DNA from: Salipiger bermudensis | GTDB lineage: Bacteria; Pseudomonadota; Alphaproteobacteria; Rhodobacterales; Rhodobacteraceae | Direction of reading: 5' to 3' | DNA: 64,000 bases | Assembly: GCF_019801965.1 (NCBI RefSeq) | Contig: NZ_JAHVIA010000008.1 | Coordinates: 1-64,000 of the forward strand | Shown: piece by piece, positions 1 through 8,174 of the stretch | How the letters are laid out: each line of letters starts with the position of its first letter | How positions within the stretch are numbered: position 1 is the first letter of the stretch | Translations under genes and position numbers: made by a program | The notes under the pieces: generated by a model | What the model saw: the letters and a program-made list of their open reading frames with translations, nothing else | What the model was told of the DNA's origin: nothing | Databases searched by the model: none

Positions 1-72
1 CGCTGCAAGGCGCCCCCGCGAGGGATCCGAACCGAACCGTTTCTGCGATCCATGCGACGGCAACACGTCCTC

Positions 73-98
73 CCTGCCCAAGAACGGGCAGGCTTTTT
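73..98 (+). terminator. Rho-independent terminator
   Basis: A 7-bp stem (CCTGCCC at 73-79 with GGGCAGG at 86-92) around a 6-base loop is followed by C and five T. It lies 12 bases before the next start codon, so it probably ends a transcript coming from left of the window. Confidence 0.6.
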
Positions 99-109
99 GA
101 GGACTGAGC

Positions 110-397
110 ATGACCGAGATCAACACCGCAATCGACCTGCAGACCGCCAACGACAACCCCGGCGGCGCGCAGAGCGTGCAGGTCGCGCTGACGCGGCTAC
201 GCACGATCTGCACGACCACAGGGCCGAGTGCGCGCTGGTTCAGAAAGCTGAAGAAAACCGTTCCTGACTGCTTCGATTTCAGTGACGGCTTGTGGGTTTC
301 TCGGAGGTATTTAGTGGAGGCTGAAGCGACGGATACAAACCAAATTTACGCAGAAAATTTACGGTCAGATTTCCCGACCTCAACAAGTGAGGTGTGA
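110..397 (+). CDS. Hypothetical protein of the integrated element
   Basis: A 95-residue protein that I do not recognise. It has no signal peptide or membrane segment. A basic stretch near residues 45-50 (RWFRKLKK) is the only notable feature. The start follows GAGGACTGAGC, a fair ribosome binding site, directly after a terminator. Base composition changes part-way: the first half is GC-rich, while the second half (from about 270) is A/T-richer with codons such as tta and aaa, as in the recombinase. It ends shortly before the next small gene. It may be an accessory gene of the integrated element or the truncated end of a host gene joined to element DNA. Confidence 0.4.
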   Translation: MTEINTAIDLQTANDNPGGAQSVQVALTRLRTICTTTGPSARWFRKLKKTVPDCFDFSDGLWVSRRYLVEAEATDTNQIYAENLRSDFPTSTSEV

Positions 398-401
398 GAC
401 A

Positions 402-605
402 TTGCCGTCAGCAAAACTAACAAAAGCGTCTGTTTCCAATGCGTTATCCGCTGCGGCGGATGCAGGGCTGCCAATCACTGCAATGGTCGTCCAACCAGAT
501 GGCTCTTTGCGTCTCGAATTCGCCTCACACGATCAGACGGACAACGCAAATATCAACAGAAAAATTGGTGAAAAAGCACCGAAGAAGTGGGGCGGGACAA
601 GATGA
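402..605 (+). CDS. Small protein upstream of the recombinase
   Basis: A 67-residue protein if it starts at TTG 402, which has GAGG about 9 bases upstream; an alternative GTG start at 387 would add five residues. Its core (AMVVQPDGSLRLEF) resembles short proteins often found directly before tyrosine recombinases in alphaproteobacterial islands and prophages; that resemblance is from memory, not a search. The TGA stop overlaps the recombinase ATG (ATGA, 602-605), which suggests coupled translation. A role as a small DNA-binding or excision accessory is possible but no helix-turn-helix is evident. Confidence 0.55.
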   Translation: MPSAKLTKASVSNALSAAADAGLPITAMVVQPDGSLRLEFASHDQTDNANINRKIGEKAPKKWGGTR

Positions 606-1726
606 AATACCGTTTTAAGGGATTGCTCAAAGACAAAACCGCAGCGGGCAGCCTTCGCTGGCGCGTTCGTGTTGAGGGCGATAGGGATCGCAAAATTACA
701 ATCCCGATGGGTCCAGGCGAGCCTCGATTTCATGAGCACTACGCTGCTGCTCGCGCAGGACACGCACCGCAAGCCAAGAAGCCGGAGAAGTCTGTTGCCG
801 GGACCTTGGACGCCCTCTGCGAGGGCTATCTGGCATGGCTATCCGAACAGATAAACGACACCGAAATTGAGTCACGATTCAAGCCCTCGCCGTTAACCCT
901 GAAGGGTTATAGACCTCTGCTGAACCGCGCATGTGACATCAAGGATCTTGATGGGGATCGGATGGGGAGCCTGGACGCGGATCTGCCGAAGGAAGCATTT
1001 GTCCACATCCGAGACTCCTTTGGTTCGAAGACAGGGTCCGCCGACAATTGCCTGAAAGCGCTGCGCGCGGCTTATAGATGGGGCGAGGAACGCTCTGGTT
1101 TCCCTGACACTTCCGCGATCTTCGATGTGAAGAAAGTGCACAAGAACCGCGGCGGAGCGACGCCATGGGCCGTCGCCGATATGAGGAGATTTCTGCAGCA
1201 CCATGGGCCTGGCACTATGGCGCGACTATGGTTCTTGCTTTCGCTCAATGTGCTACCCCGGATTGGCGACGTGTATCGTCTCGGCCCGGAGCATATTCTG
1301 TGGTCGTCGACTGGTGACGCAGTGTTGTCTTTTCAACCGTCCAAGAAGGGCTCCGCACATGTTGACGTGCCCGTCCTCAGACAACTGCTCGAAGAGCTGA
1401 AACTGCATCCAGAGCGGGACATCTTCATCGGCAACAAAGCGGGTGGACGGTTTGCATCCGCTGAGGTCGTGCGCAACAAGATTCAGGATTGGACGGCCGA
1501 GGCCCGGTTGCCGAAAGGTCGTACTCAGCACGGAATTCGAAAAGGCGCTGCTGAGTTGCTCGCTGCTGCAGGCGCGACGCAATACGAGATCATGGCACTG
1601 ATGTCGCACACCCAGGCGCAGACCTCGGAGATCTACACTCGAAAGGTCGAAAGAGCAGGGTTGGCCGCACGCGCTATTGAGCGGATTTCCTGCCTGGATC
1701 TCGGAAAAGTGGACCACGTGGTATGA
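602..1726 (+). CDS. Tyrosine recombinase (integrase)
   Basis: A 374-residue site-specific tyrosine recombinase that would integrate and excise the element. The catalytic set is visible: an Arg in the LPRIGDVYRL stretch near residue 219, HGIR near 310-313, a His in LMSHT near 336, and the nucleophilic Tyr in SEIYTRK near 345. The N-terminal half would carry the arm-binding and core-binding domains. The ATG at 602 overlaps the stop of the preceding small gene. The gene points toward the tRNA and stops 55 bases from its 3' end, which fits integration there. A/T content and codon use differ from neighbouring core genes. It appears intact. Confidence 0.9.
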   Translation: MKYRFKGLLKDKTAAGSLRWRVRVEGDRDRKITIPMGPGEPRFHEHYAAARAGHAPQAKKPEKSVAGTLDALCEGYLAWLSEQINDTEIESRFKPSPLTLKGYRPLLNRACDIKDLDGDRMGSLDADLPKEAFVHIRDSFGSKTGSADNCLKALRAAYRWGEERSGFPDTSAIFDVKKVHKNRGGATPWAVADMRRFLQHHGPGTMARLWFLLSLNVLPRIGDVYRLGPEHILWSSTGDAVLSFQPSKKGSAHVDVPVLRQLLEELKLHPERDIFIGNKAGGRFASAEVVRNKIQDWTAEARLPKGRTQHGIRKGAAELLAAAGATQYEIMALMSHTQAQTSEIYTRKVERAGLAARAIERISCLDLGKVDHVV

Positions 1727-1781
1727 CGCGTGGTCCAAAAGCGTCGAAAAATGAAGGAAAAATAGTGTCTTATTTCATCTC

Positions 1782-1858
1782 TGGTAGGCCCGGCAGGACT
1801 TGAACCCGCAACCAAGGCGTTATGAGCGCCCTGCTCTAACCAATTGAGCTACAGGCCC
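1782..1858 (-). tRNA. tRNA with CAU anticodon, probably tRNA-Ile2
   Basis: The reverse complement folds as a complete 77-base cloverleaf: acceptor GGGCCTG, D-arm AGCTCAATTGGTTAGAGC, anticodon loop CTCATAA (CAU), T-loop GGTTCAAGTCC, and an encoded CCA end at 1782-1784. CAU can be elongator Met, initiator Met or the Ile tRNA modified to lysidine. The acceptor GGGCCTG with 3' CGGGCCTA resembles alphaproteobacterial Ile2 genes, which automatic annotation often labels Met. The 3' end, from 1782 inward, is the likely attachment core for the adjacent recombinase, and the element appears to have preserved the full tRNA sequence. Confidence 0.9.
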
Positions 1859-1932
1859 ACCGTGACGCTCTCCGTAGCAGCCCCGTCACCGGGGTCAAGC
1901 GTTTCGCGGCCCACGCCGCGGCGCAGATGGGC

Positions 1933-2997
1933 TCAGCGCGGGCTGCGCAGCACCATCAGCTCGCCCACGTTCTCGCGTGTGATGTAGCCCAGCACCCGGG
2001 CATCTGCGTCGATCACCGCCACCGAAGGCGCGCCGCTCAGCGCGGTGAGGGCGCTGTCGAGCGGGGCGTTCAGGGCGACCTGCGGCACCTCCTCCATCAC
2101 CGCCCCAATCTCGAGCGTGTTCTGCCCCTCGGCCACCGCGTGGAACAGCGCGGTGCGGGTCAGGAACCCGGCCAGCCTGCCGTCCTCGTCCAGCACCGGG
2201 AACTCGTGCTGCGTGGTGCGGATCAGGGTCTGCGCCGCGACGTGGATGGGGTCCGAGGGGCTCAGGCTCTCGAAGCTGGTGATCATCGCGTCGCGCGCCA
2301 TCAACCCCTTGGCCACCGCCCGCGAGCTGACATCCTGGCTCTCCGCCTGGCCGGCGAAGAACACGAAGATGGCGATCAGCAGCAGCATGAAGTTGCCCGA
2401 GGCCAGCCCCCAGAAGGCAAAGAGAAACGCCATGAACTGCCCCGCGGTGGCGGCGGCGCGGGTGGCGTGCACCCGGTCCATCCGGGTGGCCAGCGCGGCG
2501 CGCAGCACCCGGCCGCCATCCATCGGGAAGGCGGGCAGCAGGTTGAACAGCGCGAGGAACAGGTTGACCGCCGCGAGCTGGCCGAGGAAGGCGCCCGGCG
2601 CCGAGCCGAGCGCCGCCAGCGCATCGAGCCGGGTGCCCGCCCCGAAGAGCATCAGCACCGCCCAGATCACGATATTGACCGCGGGCCCGGCCAGCGCCAC
2701 CAGGATCTCGTGGCGCGGTGTCTCGGGCATGCGCTCGAGCCGGGCGAGCCCGCCGATGGGCAAGAGCGTGATGTCCGGGGTCTTGATGCCGTAGCGCCGC
2801 GCGGTCAGCGCGTGGCCGAACTCATGTGCCACCACGCAGGCGAAGAGCGCCAGCACGAAGCCCACGTTCTGCAACGCCGCCGCCGGCCCTCCATAGGACC
2901 AGGCGGAGACGCCGATCCAGGCCAGCAGCAGGAAGAATGTGGCGTGCACCCGCAGCTCCGAGCCGAACAGCCGCCCGATGGGAAAGGACCAGCCCAT
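1933..2997 (-). CDS. Site-2 protease family metalloprotease with CBS pair
   Basis: A 354-residue multi-pass membrane protease of the M50 family. The zinc motif HEFGH is at residues 58-62 in a transmembrane helix, and the second metal-binding motif LLPAFPMDGG ends near 162 with the Asp ligand at about 160. Membrane segments cover roughly 20-215. The C-terminal part (about 225-350) is a pair of CBS repeats, which usually bind adenine nucleotides and may gate activity. The start at 2997 is chosen because AAGGAGA lies just upstream; an ATG 10 codons earlier is in frame. Its substrate is unknown; family members cut membrane-embedded anti-sigma factors or signal peptides. Confidence 0.85.
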   Translation of the reverse strand: MGWSFPIGRLFGSELRVHATFFLLLAWIGVSAWSYGGPAAALQNVGFVLALFACVVAHEFGHALTARRYGIKTPDITLLPIGGLARLERMPETPRHEILVALAGPAVNIVIWAVLMLFGAGTRLDALAALGSAPGAFLGQLAAVNLFLALFNLLPAFPMDGGRVLRAALATRMDRVHATRAAATAGQFMAFLFAFWGLASGNFMLLLIAIFVFFAGQAESQDVSSRAVAKGLMARDAMITSFESLSPSDPIHVAAQTLIRTTQHEFPVLDEDGRLAGFLTRTALFHAVAEGQNTLEIGAVMEEVPQVALNAPLDSALTALSGAPSVAVIDADARVLGYITRENVGELMVLRSPR

Positions 2998-3065
2998 GAC
3001 CAGATCTCCTTGCTTTCCCTGCAGCATGGCCCCGCCGCGCCAGCGCGGCAAGGGGCGCGCGCCGC

Positions 3066-3533
3066 CTAGAGCGTAAAGGCCGCAGGGACGGCGCCGGTCA
3101 GGCCCGGCAGCAGGTGGGCGTCGAGTGCGAAGACATGCCGCGGCGTGCCGGCGGCGGCCCAGATCGTGGTGAACTCGAGCAGCCGCGGGTCGATCCACGC
3201 CCGGATCGGGCTGAGATGCCCGACGGGGGAGACGCCGCCGATGGCAAAGCCGGTCTGGCTGCGGATCAGCGTCGCGTCGGCCTTGCCGAGCGGCTCGCCG
3301 GCCAGTGCCGAGGCTTTCTCGGCGCAGACCTTGTTGCCGCCCGCGGTCAGGAACAGCACCGCCTCGCCGCTCTCCTCGGCACGGAAGATGATCGACTTGG
3401 CGATCTGGTCGAGCTCGCAGCCGACGCTGTCGGCGGCCTCCTGCGCGGTGCGGGCCTGACCCACCTCGCGGATCTCTGGCGTCAGGCCTGCATCTTCCAG
3501 CGCCGCGCGGACGCGCTTGAGGCTCTTGCTCAT
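3066..3533 (-). CDS. YbaK/EbsC-type aminoacyl-tRNA deacylase
   Basis: A 155-residue cytoplasmic protein of the YbaK/ProX editing-domain family, which hydrolyses mischarged aminoacyl-tRNA such as Cys-tRNA(Pro) or Ala-tRNA(Pro). Visible family marks are the AKSIIF segment with Lys46, LFLTAGGNKV, and the IGGVSPVGH loop near 98-106. Length matches the family. An AGGAGA ribosome binding site precedes the ATG at 3533. It is transcribed divergently from glnE, whose start is about 100 bases away, and is followed by the protease gene on the same strand with a 68-base gap. Which amino acid it edits cannot be told from sequence alone. Confidence 0.85.
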   Translation of the reverse strand: MSKSLKRVRAALEDAGLTPEIREVGQARTAQEAADSVGCELDQIAKSIIFRAEESGEAVLFLTAGGNKVCAEKASALAGEPLGKADATLIRSQTGFAIGGVSPVGHLSPIRAWIDPRLLEFTTIWAAAGTPRHVFALDAHLLPGLTGAVPAAFTL

Positions 3534-3635
3534 CGGGTTCTCCTGTTGCTGCCGGCCCCGGTTAGAGCGCGGCGGGCGCGCGGCTGCAAGAGCTTGGGAT
3601 TGCGCAACCCCGCCGCGCCCCGCCATATAGGCGGC

Positions 3636-6413
3636 ATGAGCTTTGCATCCCGCATCACCCGCCTGCCGCGCCCCTTCGAGCCCGATCTCGGTACCGAGGC
3701 GCTCGCCGCCACGCCCTGGGCCGAGGGCGACTGCGCCCGGCTCATTGAGGGCACCGGCGGCACCAGCCCCTATCTGCAGGGCCTGATCCGCAAGGAGGCC
3801 GACTGGCTCGAGGGCGCGCTTGACGATCCCGACGCCGCGCTGCCGGCGCTGTTCAAGACGCTCGAGGCGGGCGCGCCCGACGAGGTCGACGTGGCGCTGC
3901 GGCAGGCCAAGCGCCGCGTGGCGCTGCTGGCCGGGCTCGCCGATCTGGCCGGCGTCTGGACGCTCGAGGAGGTCACCGGTGCGCTCACCCGCTTTGCCGA
4001 TCTCGCGGTGCAGCAGGCGCTGCAGGCGGCGATCGCGCGCGAGATCCGCCGTGGCAAGCTGCCGGGCGCGACCGAGGATGACATCCCCTCCGCCGGCGGC
4101 ATGGTGGTCCTGGCGATGGGCAAGATGGGCGCCTTCGAGCTCAATTACAGCTCGGATATCGACCTGATCTGCCTGTTCGACGAGAGCCGCTTCGAGCGCG
4201 ACGATTTCCACGACGCCCGTAGCGCCTTCGTCCGAGCCACCCGCCGGATGTCCGGCAGCCTTGGCGACCTGACCGGCGAAGGCTATGTCTTCCGCACCGA
4301 CCTGCGGCTGCGCCCGGATCCGGCGGTGACGCCGGTCTGCATCTCGATGGAGGCCGCCGAGCGCTATTACGAAAGCCTCGGGCGGGCATGGGAGCGCGCC
4401 GCCTATATCAAGGCGCGGCCCTGCGCCGGGGATCTCGCCGCCGGCGAGCGCTTCCTTGAGACCCTGCGCCCCTTCGTCTGGCGCCGGCACCTGGATTTCG
4501 CTGCCATCCAGGACGCCCACGACATGCGCCTGCGCTACCGCGACAAGCATGGCCACGGGCCGATCACCCTGCCGGGACACGACATGAAGCTCGGCCGTGG
4601 CGGCATCCGAGAGATCGAGTTCTTCACCCAGACCCGGCAGATCATCGCCGGCGGGCGCGACCCGGAGCTGCGGGTGCGCGGCACGGTCGACGGGCTGCGG
4701 GTGCTGACCGAGACCGGCTGGGTGCCGCAGAGCGTCACCGAGAAGCTGACCGAGCATTACCGCGCGCACCGCGAGATCGAGCACCGGGTGCAGATGATGC
4801 GCGACGCCCAGACCCATCGCCTGCCCACCGCCGATCCTGAGTTCGACCGGCTGGCGGCGCTCTGTGGGCGCGACCGGGCCGAGCTCGAGCAGGATCTCAA
4901 GCGCCGTCTCGAGGAGGTGCACGAGCTGACCGAGGGCTTCTTTGCCCCCGATGCGCCCTGCGAGGCCGATGTGCCCGACGAGATCGAGCGCAGCGAGCTG
5001 GTGGCGCGCTGGCCCAACTACCCGGCGCTGCGCTCGGGCCGCGCGGTGGAGATCTTCAAGCGCCTGAAGCCCGAGATCCTCGGGCGGCTCGCCAAGGCCG
5101 CGAAGCCGCAGGAGGCGCTCTCGGCCTTCGATGGCTTCCTCGCGGGGCTGCCCGCCGGGGTGCAGCTGTTCTCGCTCTTCGAGGCCAACCCGCAGCTCAT
5201 CGACCTGCTGATCGACATCGTCTCGACCTCGCCCGATCTGGCGCGGCACCTGTCGCGCAATTCGAGCGTGTTCGACGCGGTGATCGGTGGCGATTTCTTC
5301 AGCCCGTGGCCCGGCGCCGCGGCGCTCACCGCAGAACTGAAGGACATCCTCGCCCGCGAGAGCGATTACGAGACCCGGCTCGACATGGCCCGGCGCTGGC
5401 AGAAGGAATGGCATTTCCGCGCCGGCGTGCACCTGCTCCGGGGGCTCAGCGAGCCGGAGGAGGCGGGCGAGCATTACGCCGATCTCGCCGAGGCCTCGCT
5501 CGCCGCCGTGCTGCCGGTGGTGACGCAGGAGTTTGCCCGCAAGCACGGGCCGGCGCCGGGGCGCGGCGCGGTGGTTGTCGGCATGGGGTCTCTGGGCGCG
5601 CGGCGCCTGCACGCGCTGTCGGATCTCGATCTGATCGCGATCTACGATCCCGACGGGGTCGAGGCCTCGGAGGGGCGCCGTCCACTGCCGGCGCGGCAAT
5701 ACTACGCGCGGCTCACGCAGGCGGCGATCACCGCGATGACCGCGCCGATGGCGGAAGGAAAGCTCTACGAGATCGACATGCGCCTGCGCCCCTCGGGCAA
5801 CCAGGGGCCGGTGGCGACCTCGCTGGCCTCGTTCCGGGCCTACCAGAGCGAACAGGCCTGGGTCTGGGAGCATCTCGCGCTGACCCGTGCCCGGGTCGTG
5901 GCGGGGCCAGCGGCGCTGGCCGAGGATGTCGAGGCGCTGCGTGCGGAGCTGCTCGCCAGCCCGCCGCCGCGCGACAAGGTGCTGGGTGAGCTAGCCACGA
6001 TGCGGGCGCGCATCGCTGCCGCCAAGGGGGAGGGGGCGGCCTGGGATCCCAAGATCGGGCGCGGGCGGATGCAGGATATCGAGCTCACCGCGCAGGCCGG
6101 GGCGCTGCTCTCGGGGCAGGCGCCGCGGCGCACCACCCGCGGGCTCGCGATGGCGGCGCGGGAAGGCTGGCTCAGCAAGTCCGATGCCGATCACCTCGCC
6201 GCCACCTATCGCCTGTGCTGGAGCCTGCAGATCGGCGCCCGCCTGATCGCCGAGGGCGCGCTCGACCCGACCGAGCTCGGCGCCGGCGGCTGCGCCTTCC
6301 TGACCCGTCTGACCGGGACCGACGGCCCCGACGCGCTGCGCGACAAGCTCACCGAGATGACCAGCCGCGCCGCCGAGATCATCGATGCCGCGCTGCCGGC
6401 GCCCGAGACATGA
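3636..6413 (+). CDS. glnE: Glutamine synthetase adenylyltransferase/deadenylase
   Basis: A 925-residue bifunctional enzyme that attaches AMP to and removes AMP from glutamine synthetase in response to the PII protein, tuning nitrogen assimilation. Two nucleotidyltransferase cores are visible, as expected for GlnE: SSDIDLICLFD near residue 170 and LSDLDLIAIYD near 661, each preceded by a conserved Gly-Ser region (for example MGSLGARRLH). The N-terminal half is normally the deadenylating unit and the C-terminal half the adenylating one. Length is typical. It starts at ATG 3636. The next small gene follows after 13 bases, so they are likely co-transcribed. The ntr regulators of the same pathway lie at 32974-40236. 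Confidence 0.97.
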   Translation: MSFASRITRLPRPFEPDLGTEALAATPWAEGDCARLIEGTGGTSPYLQGLIRKEADWLEGALDDPDAALPALFKTLEAGAPDEVDVALRQAKRRVALLAGLADLAGVWTLEEVTGALTRFADLAVQQALQAAIAREIRRGKLPGATEDDIPSAGGMVVLAMGKMGAFELNYSSDIDLICLFDESRFERDDFHDARSAFVRATRRMSGSLGDLTGEGYVFRTDLRLRPDPAVTPVCISMEAAERYYESLGRAWERAAYIKARPCAGDLAAGERFLETLRPFVWRRHLDFAAIQDAHDMRLRYRDKHGHGPITLPGHDMKLGRGGIREIEFFTQTRQIIAGGRDPELRVRGTVDGLRVLTETGWVPQSVTEKLTEHYRAHREIEHRVQMMRDAQTHRLPTADPEFDRLAALCGRDRAELEQDLKRRLEEVHELTEGFFAPDAPCEADVPDEIERSELVARWPNYPALRSGRAVEIFKRLKPEILGRLAKAAKPQEALSAFDGFLAGLPAGVQLFSLFEANPQLIDLLIDIVSTSPDLARHLSRNSSVFDAVIGGDFFSPWPGAAALTAELKDILARESDYETRLDMARRWQKEWHFRAGVHLLRGLSEPEEAGEHYADLAEASLAAVLPVVTQEFARKHGPAPGRGAVVVGMGSLGARRLHALSDLDLIAIYDPDGVEASEGRRPLPARQYYARLTQAAITAMTAPMAEGKLYEIDMRLRPSGNQGPVATSLASFRAYQSEQAWVWEHLALTRARVVAGPAALAEDVEALRAELLASPPPRDKVLGELATMRARIAAAKGEGAAWDPKIGRGRMQDIELTAQAGALLSGQAPRRTTRGLAMAAREGWLSKSDADHLAATYRLCWSLQIGARLIAEGALDPTELGAGGCAFLTRLTGTDGPDALRDKLTEMTSRAAEIIDAALPAPET

Positions 6414-6426
6414 AGGAGAGACACGC

Positions 6427-6690
6427 ATGAAGAAGGGAACCCCGGAAGACCCGAAGGGTCTGATTGCCGAGGCCTACCGCATCGACGGCATCACCGAGGC
6501 CGAATGCCGCTCGATCTTTCTCGACTGGGCGTTGTCGCTGCCCAAGGATGCCGAGGCGCGGCCACTGATCGAGGTCTTGCTCGACCGACACCGCGAGGAG
6601 GGTCACCCGATGACCGCGGTGCTGCGCGAGGGCATGGAGCGGGGCAGCGCGCCGCGCCGACGCGGAGGCGCCTCGGGCCGGCGCAACTGA
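6427..6690 (+). CDS. Conserved small hypothetical protein
   Basis: An 87-residue protein starting at ATG 6427, 13 bases after glnE, with GGAG shortly before it. I do not recognise a named domain. Residues 10-65 look helical and acidic (GITEAECRSIFLDWALSL), and the last 20 residues are Arg/Gly/Ser-rich and basic (RRRGGASGRR). No signal peptide or membrane segment is seen. The position after glnE suggests co-expression but gives no clear function; similar short proteins occur in related bacteria as far as I recall. Confidence 0.75.
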   Translation: MKKGTPEDPKGLIAEAYRIDGITEAECRSIFLDWALSLPKDAEARPLIEVLLDRHREEGHPMTAVLREGMERGSAPRRRGGASGRRN

Positions 6691-6806
6691 CGCGCAGGCT
6701 TCCGCGACCAAGGAAGCACTTGCCCCGCGCCCGGCGATGCGCTTCGCTGGCCCGACCCGGAGGAGGGGAGCCCGGCGCGCGCGCTGCCGGCCAGATCAGA
6801 GGCCCC

Positions 6807-8057
6807 ATGCCCGAATACGTGCCCATCGCGATCCCCGACAACCCGAGGCTCGCGCAGAACATCATCCATTTCGCCCGCGCCCTGAGGCGCGCCGGGCTGC
6901 CGGTAGGGCCGGGCCGGGTCATCGACGCGATCCGCGCGGTGGCGGCGGCGGGCTTCACCGACCGGATGGATTTCTACTGGACCCTGCACGCCTGCTTCGT
7001 GAACCGCCCCGAGCATCGCGTGGTCTTTGCGCAGGTCTTCCGGCTCTACTGGCGCGACCCGCGCTACCTCGAGCACATGATGTCGATGATGCTGCCGGCG
7101 GTGCGCGGCGTGCAGGAGGAGAAGATCGCGCAATCCGCCGAGAAGCGCGCGGCGCAGGCGCTGCTGGGCGACCAGATGCCGGAGATCCCGCAGCCCGAGG
7201 GCGAGGAGGAGGCCACGAAGATCGAGGTCGACAGCTCCTTCACCCTCTCGGCGGAGGAAAAGCTCAAGACGCTGGATTTCGAGCAGATGTCGACCGAGGA
7301 GATCGCCGAAGCCAGGCGTATGATCGCCCGCCTCACCTTGCCGGTGAAGCCGATCCCCTCGCGCCGCGGCATGGCCGCCTACACCGGCCGCCGCATCGAC
7401 TGGCGCCGCACCCTGCGCGGCTCGATGCGGCAGGGCGGCGAGCTGCGCGAGCTCGCCCATCTCAAGCCGCGCCCGCGTTGGCCCAATCTCGTGGTGCTCT
7501 GCGACATCTCCGGCTCGATGAGCCAGTATTCCCGCATGGTGCTGCATTTCCTGCACGCGGTCGCCAATGAGAAGGGCGCCGGCTGGGCCAAGGTGCACGC
7601 CTTCACCTTCGGCACCCGCCTCACCAACATCACCCGCCACCTCGCCACGCGCGATGTCGATGCGGCGCTCAAGTCTGCCGGGGCCGAGGCGCAGGACTGG
7701 CAGGGCGGCACCCGGATCGGCCAGTGCCTGCACGAATTCAACCGCGACTGGTCGCGCCGGGTCATGGGGCAGGGCGCGGTGGTGCTGCTGATCACCGACG
7801 GGCTCGACCGCGACGATGCGGGGGCGCTCGAAAAGGAGATGGAGCGGCTGCACCTATCGGCGCGACGGCTGATCTGGCTGAACCCGCTGCTGCGCTGGGA
7901 CGGGTTCGCGCCGAAGGCCGCCGGCATCCGCGCCATGCTGCCCCATGTCGACAGCTTCCGCGCCGGACACTCGATCCGCTCGCTCGAAGAGCTGGCCGAG
8001 GCGATCTCGCGCCCGGATGACGCCGGCGAGAAGGCGCGGCTTCTGGCGGCGCTCTAG
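6807..8057 (+). CDS. VWA domain protein, CoxE-like
   Basis: A 416-residue cytoplasmic protein of the CoxE/VWA type. The metal-ion-dependent adhesion site DISGSMSQYS is near residues 233-242, followed by the downstream Thr and Asp elements (GGTRIGQ and ITDGLDRDD). Proteins of this family usually partner with a MoxR-type AAA ATPase to mature or activate metalloenzymes, classically the CO dehydrogenase CoxE. No MoxR partner is next to it here, so the client is unknown. It starts at ATG 6807, about 116 bases after the preceding small gene. The N-terminal 200 residues include an acidic segment (EGEEEATKIEVDSS). Confidence 0.85.
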   Translation: MPEYVPIAIPDNPRLAQNIIHFARALRRAGLPVGPGRVIDAIRAVAAAGFTDRMDFYWTLHACFVNRPEHRVVFAQVFRLYWRDPRYLEHMMSMMLPAVRGVQEEKIAQSAEKRAAQALLGDQMPEIPQPEGEEEATKIEVDSSFTLSAEEKLKTLDFEQMSTEEIAEARRMIARLTLPVKPIPSRRGMAAYTGRRIDWRRTLRGSMRQGGELRELAHLKPRPRWPNLVVLCDISGSMSQYSRMVLHFLHAVANEKGAGWAKVHAFTFGTRLTNITRHLATRDVDAALKSAGAEAQDWQGGTRIGQCLHEFNRDWSRRVMGQGAVVLLITDGLDRDDAGALEKEMERLHLSARRLIWLNPLLRWDGFAPKAAGIRAMLPHVDSFRAGHSIRSLEELAEAISRPDDAGEKARLLAAL

Positions 8058-8097
8058 CGCGCGAAGTTGCCCCGGTCGGCGGTCTTCTGCCTAGTTT

Positions 8098-8127
8098 TTG
8101 AACAAAACCGGTCTGGCCGCGTTGTAT
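8098..8127 (+). promoter_or_regulatory. Candidate sigma-70 promoter for the OmpA-family gene
   Basis: TTGAAC at 8098-8103 and TTGTAT at 8122-8127 are separated by 18 bases and lie about 50 bases before the ATG at 8175. The fit to consensus is moderate and no other evidence is available. Confidence 0.4.
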
Positions 8128-8174
8128 CCTCCAAACCGCCTCGCTTGATGGCGGCACGGAGGAAAGGACGCATA

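Larger units (their letters stand above)
1..1781. mobile_element. Edge of an integrated element next to a tRNA gene
   Basis: This stretch holds two small unrecognised genes and a tyrosine recombinase, and ends 55 bases after the recombinase stop at the 3' end of a tRNA gene. Tyrosine recombinases commonly insert their element into a tRNA 3' end, so this arrangement is the classic end of a genomic island or prophage. Base composition supports it: 240-600 and 1727-1780 are visibly richer in A and T than the genes to the right of the tRNA. The rest of the element would lie left of the window, so its cargo and the second attachment site cannot be seen. The boundary at 1781 is inferred from the tRNA end. 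Confidence 0.6.

Noticed and set aside
1927-3069. Long open frames opposite the site-2 protease, glnE, the OmpA gene, prfC, the RND pump, ntrY, the acylase and rne
   Set aside because: High GC makes stop codons rare on the opposite strand. Their translations are Arg-, Pro-, Gly- or His-rich without domains, while the true genes carry clear motifs.
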